Positions 1-7,797 of a stretch of DNA of 64,000 bases are shown here, piece after piece. This stretch comes from Gammaproteobacteria bacterium (GTDB taxonomy: Bacteria; Pseudomonadota; Gammaproteobacteria; Pseudomonadales; Cellvibrionaceae), in contig SEBV01000010.1 in assembly GCA_004172865.1 (NCBI GenBank), positions 124,001 through 188,000 on the forward strand, in the 5' to 3' direction. The notes beneath the pieces are model-generated. The model ran no database searches, was not told the DNA's origin, and saw only the letters and a program-made list of their open reading frames with translations. Position 1 is the stretch's first letter. Each line of letters starts with the position of its first letter. Position numbers and translations under genes: made by a program.

Positions 1-1
1 A

Positions 2-775
2 TTCTGGTGCGATGTGAGTGCAAACAAGGCTATTGCTTCGGTATTTTCAGACCAGGCAGTACATCCATTCCCACAAAATATGTTTTACCGGACCAGCACT
101 CATCACCCATTGAAGCACCTTCTTCTTATTGGGTTTTTATTCGGTGACCTTGAGAGCTTTTATCACGCGTACAACCTTGCAGAAGATCCAGAAGAAGATA
201 TTGCGGGCTGTGAGGCAAAGAATTCAGAAATGAACGCGAAATTAAATCGCAACCAAGGTGCCTTAGAATTACTAAGGGACGGACACAGCCTGAGAAAAAC
301 AGCGCAGATGATGGGTGTCAGTGTTGGATATGTAAAAAAAGTCGCACTGTCCAACCATCTCCCTGTAAAAATTCGCCCCAAAAAAATATATAAGACTGAA
401 ATTCGGACTATATGGCGCAAGCTTTATATCGGGGAAAGTACAGAGAAAATCGCAAAACAGTTTTCAATTTCTGTGGCGGCTGTAGAACATATTTTATCGA
501 CGCATGCTTATCTACCGGAGCTACGAACAAAAATTCGTTTCTTTAAGATGCGAAAAATGCACCGTGAAAAAATGAAGGAATACATGACAGGAAATTCCAC
601 AACAACACGCAACCGGATCAGGTTGGAACTCGGGGCCAGTTATATATGGCTTTTTAATAATGATAAATCATGGCTGTATGAAAACTTACCTGCACGTGTT
701 CCTACTACCCGTAAATCCAATATTGAAAAAACACCTCAAATTTCCACATTGGAAAATGCTCTTCAACCAAAATAG
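2..775 (+). CDS. tnsD: TnsD/TniQ-family Tn7-like transposition protein, C-terminal part (5' end outside window)
   Basis: The frame is open to the left edge, so only the C-terminal ~258 residues are seen. TnsD selects the attachment site of Tn7-like elements by binding a specific chromosomal sequence and recruiting TnsC. What I see: a HPLKHLLLIGFLFG segment like the conserved HP-x-(K/R)-HLLLI stretch after the TniQ domain, two helix-turn-helix-like stretches (GHSLRKTAQMMGVSVGYVKK and GESTEKIAKQFSISVAAVEH), and near the end YIWLFNNDKSWL, which resembles YAWLYRHDRDWL in Tn7 TnsD as I remember it. The gene is followed by a terminator and a repeat-bearing element end, as expected for the last gene of a Tn7-like transposon. 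A shorter GTG start at 14 is possible but not needed. The zinc-binding TniQ part is not visible. The family call rests on remembered motifs. Confidence 0.75.
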   Translation, partial: FWCDVSANKAIASVFSDQAVHPFPQNMFYRTSTHHPLKHLLLIGFLFGDLESFYHAYNLAEDPEEDIAGCEAKNSEMNAKLNRNQGALELLRDGHSLRKTAQMMGVSVGYVKKVALSNHLPVKIRPKKIYKTEIRTIWRKLYIGESTEKIAKQFSISVAAVEHILSTHAYLPELRTKIRFFKMRKMHREKMKEYMTGNSTTTRNRIRLELGASYIWLFNNDKSWLYENLPARVPTTRKSNIEKTPQISTLENALQPK

Positions 776-828
776 TCTTCTTTTTTTCCGCTCAAGCAAC
801 ACACGTTTAGTGACACCGTATCTATGTT

Positions 829-866
829 AAAAAACTCCGGTTTTTTCTTAAAAGCCGGAGTTTTTT
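829..866 (+). terminator. Rho-independent terminator after tnsD-like gene
   Basis: Two 12-nt arms, AAAAAACTCCGG and CCGGAGTTTTTT, flank a 14-nt loop and end in a T run. It lies 54 bases after the transposition gene stop and before the element-end repeats. Confidence 0.8.
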
Positions 867-891
867 CAACTAAAAAAAAGCATAATTTAGC

Positions 892-911
892 AATCTCCAA
901 CTTAATTAAAA
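892..911 (+). repeat. Tn7-like end repeat copy 1
   Basis: Reads AATCTCCAACTTAATTAAAA; it differs from the other two copies at one base (C for T at position 7). Probable innermost TnsB site. Confidence 0.7.
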
Positions 912-945
912 CTGAGACAAAATTTTTTTCTTGTTTTTTGGATAT

Positions 946-965
946 AATCTCTAACTTAATTAAAA
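946..965 (+). repeat. Tn7-like end repeat copy 2
   Basis: Reads AATCTCTAACTTAATTAAAA, identical to copy 3. Probable middle TnsB site, 54 bp from copy 1. Confidence 0.7.
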
Positions 966-1001
966 ATATTGCGTTTTAAGTCATTGATTTTAAATAGGCG
1001 A

Positions 1002-1021
1002 AATCTCTAACTTAATTAAAA
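1002..1021 (+). repeat. Tn7-like end repeat copy 3 (outermost)
   Basis: Reads AATCTCTAACTTAATTAAAA and abuts CCCCACA, the presumed element terminus. The outermost site sits within a few bases of the end, as in Tn7. Confidence 0.7.
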
Positions 1022-1071
1022 CCCCACATTAGCTTTAGCTGTAGCATACGAGGTTATTAAAAACTTAGACA

Positions 1072-1106
1072 AAAATAGGCCTCCAAACTGGAGGCCTATT
1101 TTTTTT
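1072..1106. terminator. Strong bidirectional terminator
   Basis: Arms AAAATAGGCCTCCA and TGGAGGCCTATTTT form a perfect 14-bp stem with a 3-nt loop, with T runs on both strands. It can end the minus-strand CDF gene. It may also be the original terminator of the host gene next to which the transposon inserted. Confidence 0.8.
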
Positions 1107-1216
1107 CAAACTGAGAAAAAAATCACACGCTAGAGATCCAAAAGTTTTTAGGGTTAAAGTGTGTAGTTATTGGGCGAACTTTAAAAGCAGTTTTGTAAAT
1201 TGTAACCCGCCATCTT

Positions 1217-2191
1217 TTATGGATTACCATTCTCATTGTTACTTTGACCTGTCGACATGGCGGCTATGCGCTGGCGCCACATCTGCGTAGTTTGGGGTTT
1301 TACAAAAAGAGTGGTTACATCGAGGTGTGCTAGTTTGATCGCCGCTTCGATTCTAGTTACGCATTGCTCGATCTGTGTCGTGTTTAGATCGTTGTGGAAT
1401 TCAGCACTCAAGGCTGCAATCACTTGGTTGGGCCCCATTTGCACTGTGAAAATGCCGTTCACACTTCGAATATCAGAATCTTCGCGGGCGATGCGCATGA
1501 TTGACTCTCTAACATGCGGGTGCGCCGTTTCACCAATCAGCAGTTCTTTAGTTTCGCGTGCCAGCAGTAATGAAGTCCCCGCAAGTACTATGGCAATACC
1601 GATGGAAGCGATTCCATCGATTTCCGGCATATCCAATACCAAGGCACCCGTGATTCCCAGCGTTGCGATTAGCAGGCCGAGCAGCGCAGCGCCGTCCTCG
1701 AACAACACGATAAAAACACTCGGATCTTTGCTGGCTCGAAACGCATCAAAGTAAGTTTGCTTGCCCTTGGATGCCCGAAATGCCTTGAACGCGACCCACC
1801 AGGATGCACCTTCGCATAAAAACGAAATCGCCAAAACAATATAGTTAATGAGTGGATTCGTTATGATTTCCGGGTTGCGGATGTGCGTAACACCTTCGTA
1901 AAACGATACGCCCGAGCCAAGCGCGAACACGAGCAAGGTAACAATAAAACTCCAGAAATAAAGCTCACGCCCATACCCGAATGGATGACTCTCGTCAGGG
2001 ACTTTTGCAGCCCGTCTCATGCCATAGAGCAGTAGAAGCTCATTAACCGTATCGACAAGTGAATGCACGGCTTCACTGAGCATGGCGGAACTGCCGGTTA
2101 TTGCAGCCGCTACAAACTTAATCAATGCAATCGCGAGATTGCCTGCAAGCGCCGCATATACCACTTTCGTAGTTGTGTTTTTTGACTGCAT
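1217..2191 (-). CDS. Cation diffusion facilitator (CDF) family transporter, ZnT9-like
   Basis: Inner-membrane antiporter expected to export Zn(II) or another divalent metal in exchange for protons. The 324 residues fit the family: about six membrane helices in residues 8-210, then a cytoplasmic metal-binding domain at ~210-300. The metal site of helix 2 is visible as H43-x3-D47 (AVHSLVD). HPFGYGRELYFWSF at 69-82 is the conserved loop of the subgroup related to SLC30A9. Helix 5 has ED (165-166) in FEDGAALLGLLIA instead of the usual HxxxD, which is also typical of that subgroup. It stands alone just outside the transposon end, with a terminator at 1072-1106. Substrate specificity cannot be read from the sequence. 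Confidence 0.9.
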   Translation of the reverse strand: MQSKNTTTKVVYAALAGNLAIALIKFVAAAITGSSAMLSEAVHSLVDTVNELLLLYGMRRAAKVPDESHPFGYGRELYFWSFIVTLLVFALGSGVSFYEGVTHIRNPEIITNPLINYIVLAISFLCEGASWWVAFKAFRASKGKQTYFDAFRASKDPSVFIVLFEDGAALLGLLIATLGITGALVLDMPEIDGIASIGIAIVLAGTSLLLARETKELLIGETAHPHVRESIMRIAREDSDIRSVNGIFTVQMGPNQVIAALSAEFHNDLNTTQIEQCVTRIEAAIKLAHLDVTTLFVKPQTTQMWRQRIAAMSTGQSNNENGNP

Positions 2192-2445
2192 GCTTATTCC
2201 CCAAATGCTATGTGGAATAGAGTCTCAAAATAGTCCTTCTAAAACGGTTCTGTAGGCCACCTAGCGTCGAAAAATAAGCTGGACTAGTAGAGTGACGAAA
2301 CTAAGGTATCTCAGCGGAAAATTTACTAATGGTTTTGAAATTTCGAGGCATTTTCTTTGGCTAATAAGCAAATTTAATTTTTATTTCTGAATCCAGAAAA
2401 TACTTTAAACCTTAAAAGTTGTTTCATTATCTAAGTAAAAAGACA

Positions 2446-2657
2446 CTATTTTTTCTTAGAAAAAACGTGCGCAACAATTGCATTGGCATGACCATGCCCC
2501 ATACCGTGTTCTGATTTAAGTTTGTTTACAATTTCCATATGCTTCATTTCCTTTTGTGACTCAACCAGTGATATCCAATGTTGAATTGGTTGGCCATACT
2601 TGTTTTCAATTGAAGGAAAATAGCTGGCGGGCCTTTTACTTTTTCAGTTGTGGACAT
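2446..2657 (-). pseudogene. DUF4287 small protein gene with a single-base frameshift
   Basis: On the minus strand an ATG at 2657 opens MSTTEKVKGP. The frame must then shift by one base near 2626-2633 (GGCGGGCC on the plus strand) to continue as ASYFPSIENKYGQPIQHW and then MKHMEIVNKLKSEHGMGHGH, ending at TAG 2446. The combined product of ~70 residues matches the small DUF4287 family (ASYFPSIE and HGLGHGHA are its hallmarks, from memory). Neither frame alone gives the full protein: the first runs into a stop and the second has no upstream start. Either the gene lost one base or the sequence has a base-call error in this G/C run. No function is known to me for the family. Confidence 0.7.
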
Positions 2658-2772
2658 AAAATTTTTTCCATATGTCATGATTGACGTATGTAAATTTTTT
2701 CAATGCAATTTTAAGTTGCATTGGTTTAAGTTGCATTGCAATGCATATTCGATCTCGACCGGCTCATTAACG

Positions 2773-3330
2773 TTATTTGGCGTAATGAAACCCAACCACC
2801 CCGGAATCAAATTTTGTTACGCTCAACAAATTAAGTTTTGTTCTTGGTAGATCGTCGAACATTCTTATGCCACCGCCTATAAGGACTGGGTTGACGTTAA
2901 TTACATATTCATCGACAAGATCAAGCCGAGCTAAGGATTGGGTTAAACGTGGGCTACCAAAAACCATCAGATCTTTTTCTGATTCCTGCTTCAGCTTTTT
3001 AATGCCCTCTTCCAGGTTTTCGATCAGATGTGCTTCTCTATTTTCCAAGTGTTTTAAGGTTCGAGAGCAAACAATTTTATTTGCACCTTGATACCACTTC
3101 GCGTGCTGAATTTCTAAACCCCCACTTTCAGGGTCTTCCAGAACATCAGGCCAGTACCCTTCCATCATTTGAAATGTCTTAGGGCCGTAGATTCCAGTTC
3201 CCACTTTCGAAATATATTTTGAAACATGTGCAAATATTGCCTGGTCCATTGTAATCCAATCCATTTCACAATTTGGTCCAGCGGCGAATCCGTCAAATGA
3301 AAGGTGCATAAGCGAGATTATTTTTGCCAC
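2773..3330 (-). CDS. Dihydrofolate reductase-fold family protein (RibD C-terminal domain type)
   Basis: 185 residues with the RibD-C/DHFR-like fold: an N-terminal strand ending in LSFDGFAAGP, a mid-protein GIYGPKTFQMMEGYW segment, and a C-terminal LMVFGSPRLTQSLARLDLVDEY followed by PVLIGGGIRMF. These match the stand-alone 'dihydrofolate reductase family' proteins (YyaP/YwjB type) rather than true folate-pathway DHFR. They are predicted NADPH-dependent reductases with unknown substrates. The gene is divergent from a TetR regulator with a palindromic operator in the short gap, so it is probably the regulator's target. The ATG at 3330 is the only good start. Confidence 0.85.
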   Translation of the reverse strand: MAKIISLMHLSFDGFAAGPNCEMDWITMDQAIFAHVSKYISKVGTGIYGPKTFQMMEGYWPDVLEDPESGGLEIQHAKWYQGANKIVCSRTLKHLENREAHLIENLEEGIKKLKQESEKDLMVFGSPRLTQSLARLDLVDEYVINVNPVLIGGGIRMFDDLPRTKLNLLSVTKFDSGVVGFHYAK

Positions 3331-3363
3331 GAAAACTCTCCTGTAATTTATTAATTTCCAAAA

Positions 3364-3381
3364 TTGTACTGTTCAGTACAA
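3364..3381. promoter_or_regulatory. Palindromic TetR-type operator
   Basis: TTGTACTGTTCAGTACAA has perfect 8-bp arms (TTGTACTG/CAGTACAA) around a 2-bp centre. It lies between the divergent DHFR-fold gene and the TetR gene, where it could repress both. Confidence 0.7.
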
Positions 3382-3404
3382 TTAAAATCAAGTTAAGATG
3401 GCTG

Positions 3405-4007
3405 ATGGAAAAATTAGACACAAAAACCAAGATGATTCATGCGGCGATAGATCTTTTCCATCGCCACGGCGTGAATGCCACTAGTATTGACCAGATATTG
3501 GAAAGCTCAGGAACCGGAAAAAGCCAGTTTTCGCATTATTTCAAAAACAAGGAAGGTCTTGTCCACGCCGCATTAATTTATCTGCACGATGTCATTAGAA
3601 GCGGCAAGGCTCAAACAGGATATGAGATCAATTCATGGAAAGAGATGGATTATTGGTTCCAAAGCTTTATTGATTTTCAGAGGTCCGTTAATTTTGAAAG
3701 ATCATGCCCCATTGGAACCATTGGCAATGATGTGACCGACAATCAGGAAAGCTTGCGAGCAGCTATCGCTGAATTTCTTTTGTGGAGTCGCGGACGATTG
3801 GCACTTTTTTTTGACGAAAGAAAACGCGCCGGAGAGTTACTCAAGCAAGTTAATCCTGGAGCACTCGCTGACTTTTGTATTGCAATTATGCAAGGTGGAA
3901 TGCTTCTCACTAAAATGAATCGTAACAGCGATATGTTTGAAAATGCAGCGGGCCAAGCACAGGCTTATATCAAATCTCTTAGGGTTAAGATCAAGCGAAA
4001 AAATTGA
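3405..4007 (+). CDS. TetR/AcrR family transcriptional regulator
   Basis: 200 residues from the ATG at 3405 (MEKLDTKTKMIHAAIDLFHR). An upstream in-frame ATG at 3324 would add 27 residues of low-complexity sequence encoded across the operator, so I prefer the shorter start. The N-terminal helix-turn-helix at ~26-46 (TSIDQILESSGTGKSQFSHYF followed by KNKEGL) is typical. The C-terminal ligand-binding half contains CPIGTIGNDV, common in TetR_C proteins that sense small electrophiles or drugs. It probably represses itself and the divergent reductase through the palindrome at 3364-3381. The ligand is unknown. Confidence 0.88.
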   Translation: MEKLDTKTKMIHAAIDLFHRHGVNATSIDQILESSGTGKSQFSHYFKNKEGLVHAALIYLHDVIRSGKAQTGYEINSWKEMDYWFQSFIDFQRSVNFERSCPIGTIGNDVTDNQESLRAAIAEFLLWSRGRLALFFDERKRAGELLKQVNPGALADFCIAIMQGGMLLTKMNRNSDMFENAAGQAQAYIKSLRVKIKRKN

Positions 4008-4117
4008 AGGAACCGAGAGCAGAAACACACTTATATTTTTCTAGTTCCAAAAAAATAACTAATGATTAGACATGCGTTCGTAAAGTTATCACTATTTTTC
4101 GAGAACTTCGGACACAC

Positions 4118-5305
4118 CTACAACGAAGAAACATCTGAAGAAACTTGCTCACGAAATTGGCTGGGAGTAACACCAACCACGCGCTTAAAATAAGTATTAA
4201 AAACGGATTTGCTGTTAAAACCTACCTCTAAATAAATATCCATGATGGTCTTTTGATTTTTGCCATTATCAGACAGCAAGCGCTTGGCTTCTTCAAGGCG
4301 AAATGCATTTACAAATTCATAGAAGTTAGTCTGATGATTACGTTTAATCAGCATTGTTAGCTTCTTAGGTGGCAAGTCTATTTTTTTAGCGAGACTATCA
4401 AGACTAATATCAGGGTCAGCATAAAATTTTTCATCGACCATTACATGCTGCAACTTGGCGATTATTGCATCATCCGATACAGGTGGTTTCTCTTCAGCGT
4501 CTAGCAAACCAAGCTCGGTTACCGAAACCAGATTATCGAAAGATGTAAAACGCAAAAAAATCAAAACCGTGATAACGATTAAATTCAAATAATAACTGCC
4601 GATTCCGAAGAAACTCAGAAGATCAGCATCAGCCAGTGGGCTTGTTGCCGTTAACAACTCTTCGAGCTTGATGATCAGTAAAACCAAATCCCAACCAAAC
4701 AGAATCACAAAACTACCCAGCATAATCTTTAACCAAAGCGATTCACTGGGGCGTAAATTTGCATACTCTTCTTTAAGCTGGCCGGTATAGCCCAACACCA
4801 AATACACACAAAGAAGCGCGTAACTTAAACGTAATAACCGCCCAGCCGCTTCAAAGCAAAGGTAAGTCGCCGAATAAGCAATCTCCTGACTTTCTACTAA
4901 ATGATATTTGGTACTCGAATCCTTACTGTAATAAATGAAAATCATCCCAATAAAATAAAGTACTACTGGGATCAAGTGATAGGCATCCGACGACTTGAGC
5001 TTGAAGTTTTTATAGACAGTTGAGCGAAAAAACAGATAGAGCAATGGGCCATCTAAAAAGTATGCATAGCTGCCCCAAAAAAATAAATTGGGCGATATAT
5101 TCAATACCCAAAGTCTAAATTGCTTACCCCAGAAAATAAGCTCATGAAGGGGAATTAGAAAATGGCATATTAAAAAGCCCGTGAGCAGCAAGGTGCTAAT
5201 CGAACCATGCTTACGGGTGAGCAGTAATAGCGCCGAAAACAGTAAGCATTCGAACGCGGTAAACGCCATGGTTAAATCGTGAAAATTAAATAGCACAGTA
5301 TCCAT
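4118..5305 (-). CDS. Membrane-embedded AraC family regulator
   Basis: 395 residues. The N-terminal ~250 residues hold about seven hydrophobic helices, and the last ~100 residues form an AraC-type DNA-binding domain with two HTHs (ISLDSLAKKIDLPPKKLTML and TIMDIYLEVGFNSKSVFNTY, then FKRVVGVTPSQFRE). Regulators of this build sense a signal in or across the inner membrane. It is divergent from the GH30 gene, with 401 bp between them, so control of that glycosidase is the natural guess. No ligand can be inferred. The ATG at 5305 (MDTVLFNFHDL) is supported by the hydrophobic segment that begins soon after it. Confidence 0.88.
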   Translation of the reverse strand: MDTVLFNFHDLTMAFTAFECLLFSALLLLTRKHGSISTLLLTGFLICHFLIPLHELIFWGKQFRLWVLNISPNLFFWGSYAYFLDGPLLYLFFRSTVYKNFKLKSSDAYHLIPVVLYFIGMIFIYYSKDSSTKYHLVESQEIAYSATYLCFEAAGRLLRLSYALLCVYLVLGYTGQLKEEYANLRPSESLWLKIMLGSFVILFGWDLVLLIIKLEELLTATSPLADADLLSFFGIGSYYLNLIVITVLIFLRFTSFDNLVSVTELGLLDAEEKPPVSDDAIIAKLQHVMVDEKFYADPDISLDSLAKKIDLPPKKLTMLIKRNHQTNFYEFVNAFRLEEAKRLLSDNGKNQKTIMDIYLEVGFNSKSVFNTYFKRVVGVTPSQFREQVSSDVSSL

Positions 5306-5706
5306 GCTCTAGCAGCTCTTATTAATTTATTTTCAGGTGAACTTTAGCATAGCAAGGCGGATTAAGTGGTTCGGATAAAGTCATAAGCTTGCGTGCAAAA
5401 GAACTCACGCTTAAAAACCCTGATATTTAGCAGGTTTAGACTCACTCACGCATCAATCTCCTAAAGCTGCAAGTTTAGCGTTTGATAACCGCGTTCTAAA
5501 TAAAGACAGTGATAACGCCCTTCATCCGAACCCGAACATTCAAAACTCATGCTAATTTTTAGCGCTGAATTTCATCTCGATTTTTATAAAACGCAATGTA
5601 ACTGATTAAACCAGACTGGTTCATCGGCAATCTTCATCCGTACATCTTCCAACAATACTTTTTCAAGCAGCACTTTCCCTAACAACACTTCGCAAGCGAG
5701 GCACCT
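5306..5706. other. Intergenic region between membrane AraC regulator and GH30
   Basis: 401 bp expected to carry two divergent promoters. I find no convincing palindrome, RNA or small gene. The GH30 ribosome site is GAGG, six bases before the ATG at 5707. Confidence 0.5.
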
Positions 5707-7221
5707 ATGCAAATAACAAGACGCAACTTTTTCGCAACCGTTGGAACAGTCACCGCAATAGCTTCTGCACCACGACTTATGGCTGGCTCAACTTCAACCA
5801 GCGTCGCACCCATCAATGCGAAGAATACTGACGATAAAGACATCAAGTGGTTTAGCTCCACACAAAGGGCAAACTGGACCAGCTTAGCTACGCCTAAGAT
5901 TACTGATGCAAGCCAACTTACGCCGTTCGATTACAACTTCGATATCCAACTGGATAAGCCAAAACAAACCATCGAAGGTTTTGGCGCCGCCTTCAGCGAA
6001 AAAGGTTGGGAAGCACTTACAGCACTCGACAGCAAAAAACAGTCAGCCGTGTTGCAACTCTTATTTGATGCTCATGTTGGAGCCAATTTCAATCTGTGTA
6101 GAACACCTATAGGCGCAAATGATTTCGCGTTGAAATGGTATAGCTACGATGAAACTGAAGCTGACTTTGACCTAAAAAACTTCTCTATCGATAACGATAA
6201 AAAAACCTTGATTCCCTTTATACAAGCAGCACAAAAAATAAGACCTGATCTGGCCATTTGGGCATCGCCCTGGAGCCCACCAACCTGGATGAAAAAGAAC
6301 AAGCATTATGCAATGACACCCAATTGGCCCGGTAGCGTTGTTAATGGCCTGCAACCGCATCAAGTCGGTGAAGAAGGCAAAGATTACTTTATTCTTGAGA
6401 CCAAATATTTAAAAGCTTATGCAAAATACTTTAGAAAATACGTTGAAGCATACCGTAAGCAATTCATTAATATTTTTGCTGTCATGCCGCAAAACGAATT
6501 TAATTCCGCGCAACCCTTTCCTAGTTGCTGCTGGACACCAGAAGGCTTAAATCAATTCATTCCCATACTCGCCGAAGAGATGACTCCGCTGGGAGTTGAT
6601 GTAATGCTCGGAACACTTGAGCGTGGAAATGCCGCCTTGGTAGATAAGATCATGAGCAAGCCAGCCTCTGCAGCGGTGTTGAAAGGTGTTGGTGTGCAAT
6701 GGGCTGGCAAGCACGCCCTACCATTGCTTAAAAATAATTATCCGCAACTCAAGATTTGGGGAACGGAACAGGAATGTGGCGCAGGCACTAACGATTGGCA
6801 CTATGCAAAGTATGCGTGGAATCTCATCAAAACCTTTTTAAATAATGGAGCATCGGTCTACCAATATTGGAATATGATTTTGAGTACCGACGTACATAGC
6901 ACATGGGGCTGGCCACAAAATTCATTGATTACGATTGATACAAAGAATAAAACCTTTTCATTGAATCCTGAATATTACGTCATGCGGCATTTGAGTGGAT
7001 TGGTACAGCCCGGCGCAAAATTTATTCCTGCATCCAGCTTTACCGGCTATGAAAATCAATTGGCATTTCTAAACCCGGACGGTTCGGTGGCTATCATCAT
7101 TCAAAATGAAATGGCTGAAGAATTAACTGTGAAAGCAAAGCTTGGCTCTAAACTTGTTGAAATGAAGTTAGCGCCAGATTCATACAATAGCCTGCTAATT
7201 CCAAAGCAAGCATACAGCTAG
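5707..7221 (+). CDS. GH30 family glycosidase (glucosylceramidase/beta-1,6-glucanase-like), Tat-exported
   Basis: 504 residues. The N-terminus has a twin-arginine signal (TRRNFF at residues 4-9, hydrophobic run, cut near Ala26), so it should be exported folded. The rest is a GH30 (beta/alpha)8 barrel with a C-terminal beta domain: GFGAAFSEKGWEAL (91-104), FNLCRTPIGANDF (128-140), WASPWSPPTWMK (185-196), acid/base Glu264 in PQNEF, and probable nucleophile Glu354 in WGTEQECG. Family members cleave beta-linked glucose in glucosylceramide or beta-1,6-glucan; fungal beta-1,6-glucan is a plausible substrate here, but the choice is inference. Alone in its transcription unit, opposite an AraC-type membrane regulator. 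Confidence 0.88.
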   Translation: MQITRRNFFATVGTVTAIASAPRLMAGSTSTSVAPINAKNTDDKDIKWFSSTQRANWTSLATPKITDASQLTPFDYNFDIQLDKPKQTIEGFGAAFSEKGWEALTALDSKKQSAVLQLLFDAHVGANFNLCRTPIGANDFALKWYSYDETEADFDLKNFSIDNDKKTLIPFIQAAQKIRPDLAIWASPWSPPTWMKKNKHYAMTPNWPGSVVNGLQPHQVGEEGKDYFILETKYLKAYAKYFRKYVEAYRKQFINIFAVMPQNEFNSAQPFPSCCWTPEGLNQFIPILAEEMTPLGVDVMLGTLERGNAALVDKIMSKPASAAVLKGVGVQWAGKHALPLLKNNYPQLKIWGTEQECGAGTNDWHYAKYAWNLIKTFLNNGASVYQYWNMILSTDVHSTWGWPQNSLITIDTKNKTFSLNPEYYVMRHLSGLVQPGAKFIPASSFTGYENQLAFLNPDGSVAIIIQNEMAEELTVKAKLGSKLVEMKLAPDSYNSLLIPKQAYS

Positions 7222-7286
7222 CACAAAAAAACGAACCATTGAAACTTAACGTGGTGTCGGGCACAGACTTACTGTTAAAGATAACT

Positions 7287-7310
7287 AAACGGGCCTCAGG
7301 GTCCGTTTTT
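7287..7310 (+). terminator. Terminator after GH30
   Basis: AACGGGCC/GGGTCCGTT imperfect stem (TCA loop) followed by T6, 66 bases after the stop. Confidence 0.65.
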
Positions 7311-7481
7311 TATTAGGGCTTTAACATTTCAGCCATCTAATCCTATCGCTAACATTTATGGGAGCGAAAATTTAGTGTACTCTTGCAGCCTCTTGAGAGT
7401 TGAGTGTAAGAAATAATCAATAAGATCACTGTGCCATAACGAAAAACGTTATTTTTATTTAAATACATTGGAGAGACTTAA

Positions 7482-7778
7482 ATGTTTAAAGAATTAGTTA
7501 AAGCCGATTTGGAATCACAATACAAAGGTTTCAATATTTGTTTTTGGACGATGTTGGTTATCGCTACGGTAACATCCTTGTTAGGCAGTCCATATTTGGC
7601 GATTGGATTGGGAACTTTAGGTTTGGTAAGTGGTGCGATTGGCCAAATAAAATTGATATTGATTAATCAGCAAAAGTTTTTAGCAAATCAGGACACATTC
7701 CTCGCGAATCAGGATAAGTTTCTTGCTAATCAAAAACTGTTTCTTGAGCAGCTTGAATCACTAAAAGCAAAATCTTAA
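7482..7778 (+). CDS. Small membrane protein with C-terminal heptad repeats
   Basis: 98 residues, not recognised as a named family. Residues ~20-35 and 42-62 form two hydrophobic helices. The tail is a nearly exact 7-residue repeat, FLANQDT-FLANQDK-FLANQKL-FLEQLES, preceded by a degenerate NQQK unit, which should form a short parallel coiled coil for self-association or partner binding. A GGAGAG ribosome site lies seven bases before the ATG. Flanked by the GH30 terminator and a hairpin at 7798-7840, it looks monocistronic. Function unknown. Confidence 0.75.
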   Translation: MFKELVKADLESQYKGFNICFWTMLVIATVTSLLGSPYLAIGLGTLGLVSGAIGQIKLILINQQKFLANQDTFLANQDKFLANQKLFLEQLESLKAKS

Positions 7779-7797
7779 TACGCATTAATTGCAATTT

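Larger units (their letters stand above)
892..1028. mobile_element. Terminal region of a Tn7-like transposon (three direct TnsB-type repeats and terminus)
   Basis: Three direct copies of AATCTCYAACTTAATTAAAA start at 892, 946 and 1002 (19-20 of 20 positions identical), spaced 54 and 56 bp start to start. The last copy runs into ACCCCACA at 1021-1028, so the opposite strand begins TGTGGGGT, close to the TGTGGGCG terminus of Tn7. Tn7's left end carries three separated ~22-bp TnsB sites in the same orientation within ~150 bp, and here three fit in 137 bp. With the TnsD-like gene just upstream, the simplest reading is the distal (left-type) element end, with the boundary after 1028. The other end lies outside the window, so its matching terminus cannot be confirmed. 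Confidence 0.65.

Noticed and set aside
892-1021. The three direct repeats as a short CRISPR array
   Set aside because: Repeats are only 20 bp and lack internal dyad symmetry beyond an AT-rich core; spacers are AT-rich, there are no cas genes nearby, and position and terminus fit a Tn7-like end better.
2192-2445. Possible gene in the gap after the CDF transporter start
   Set aside because: No frame with a start, ribosome site and protein-like composition; sequence is AT-rich with no clear structure.
2650-2850. A 66-residue plus-strand frame
   Set aside because: It overlaps the end of the DHFR-fold gene and the start of the DUF4287 relic, has low-complexity composition and no ribosome site.
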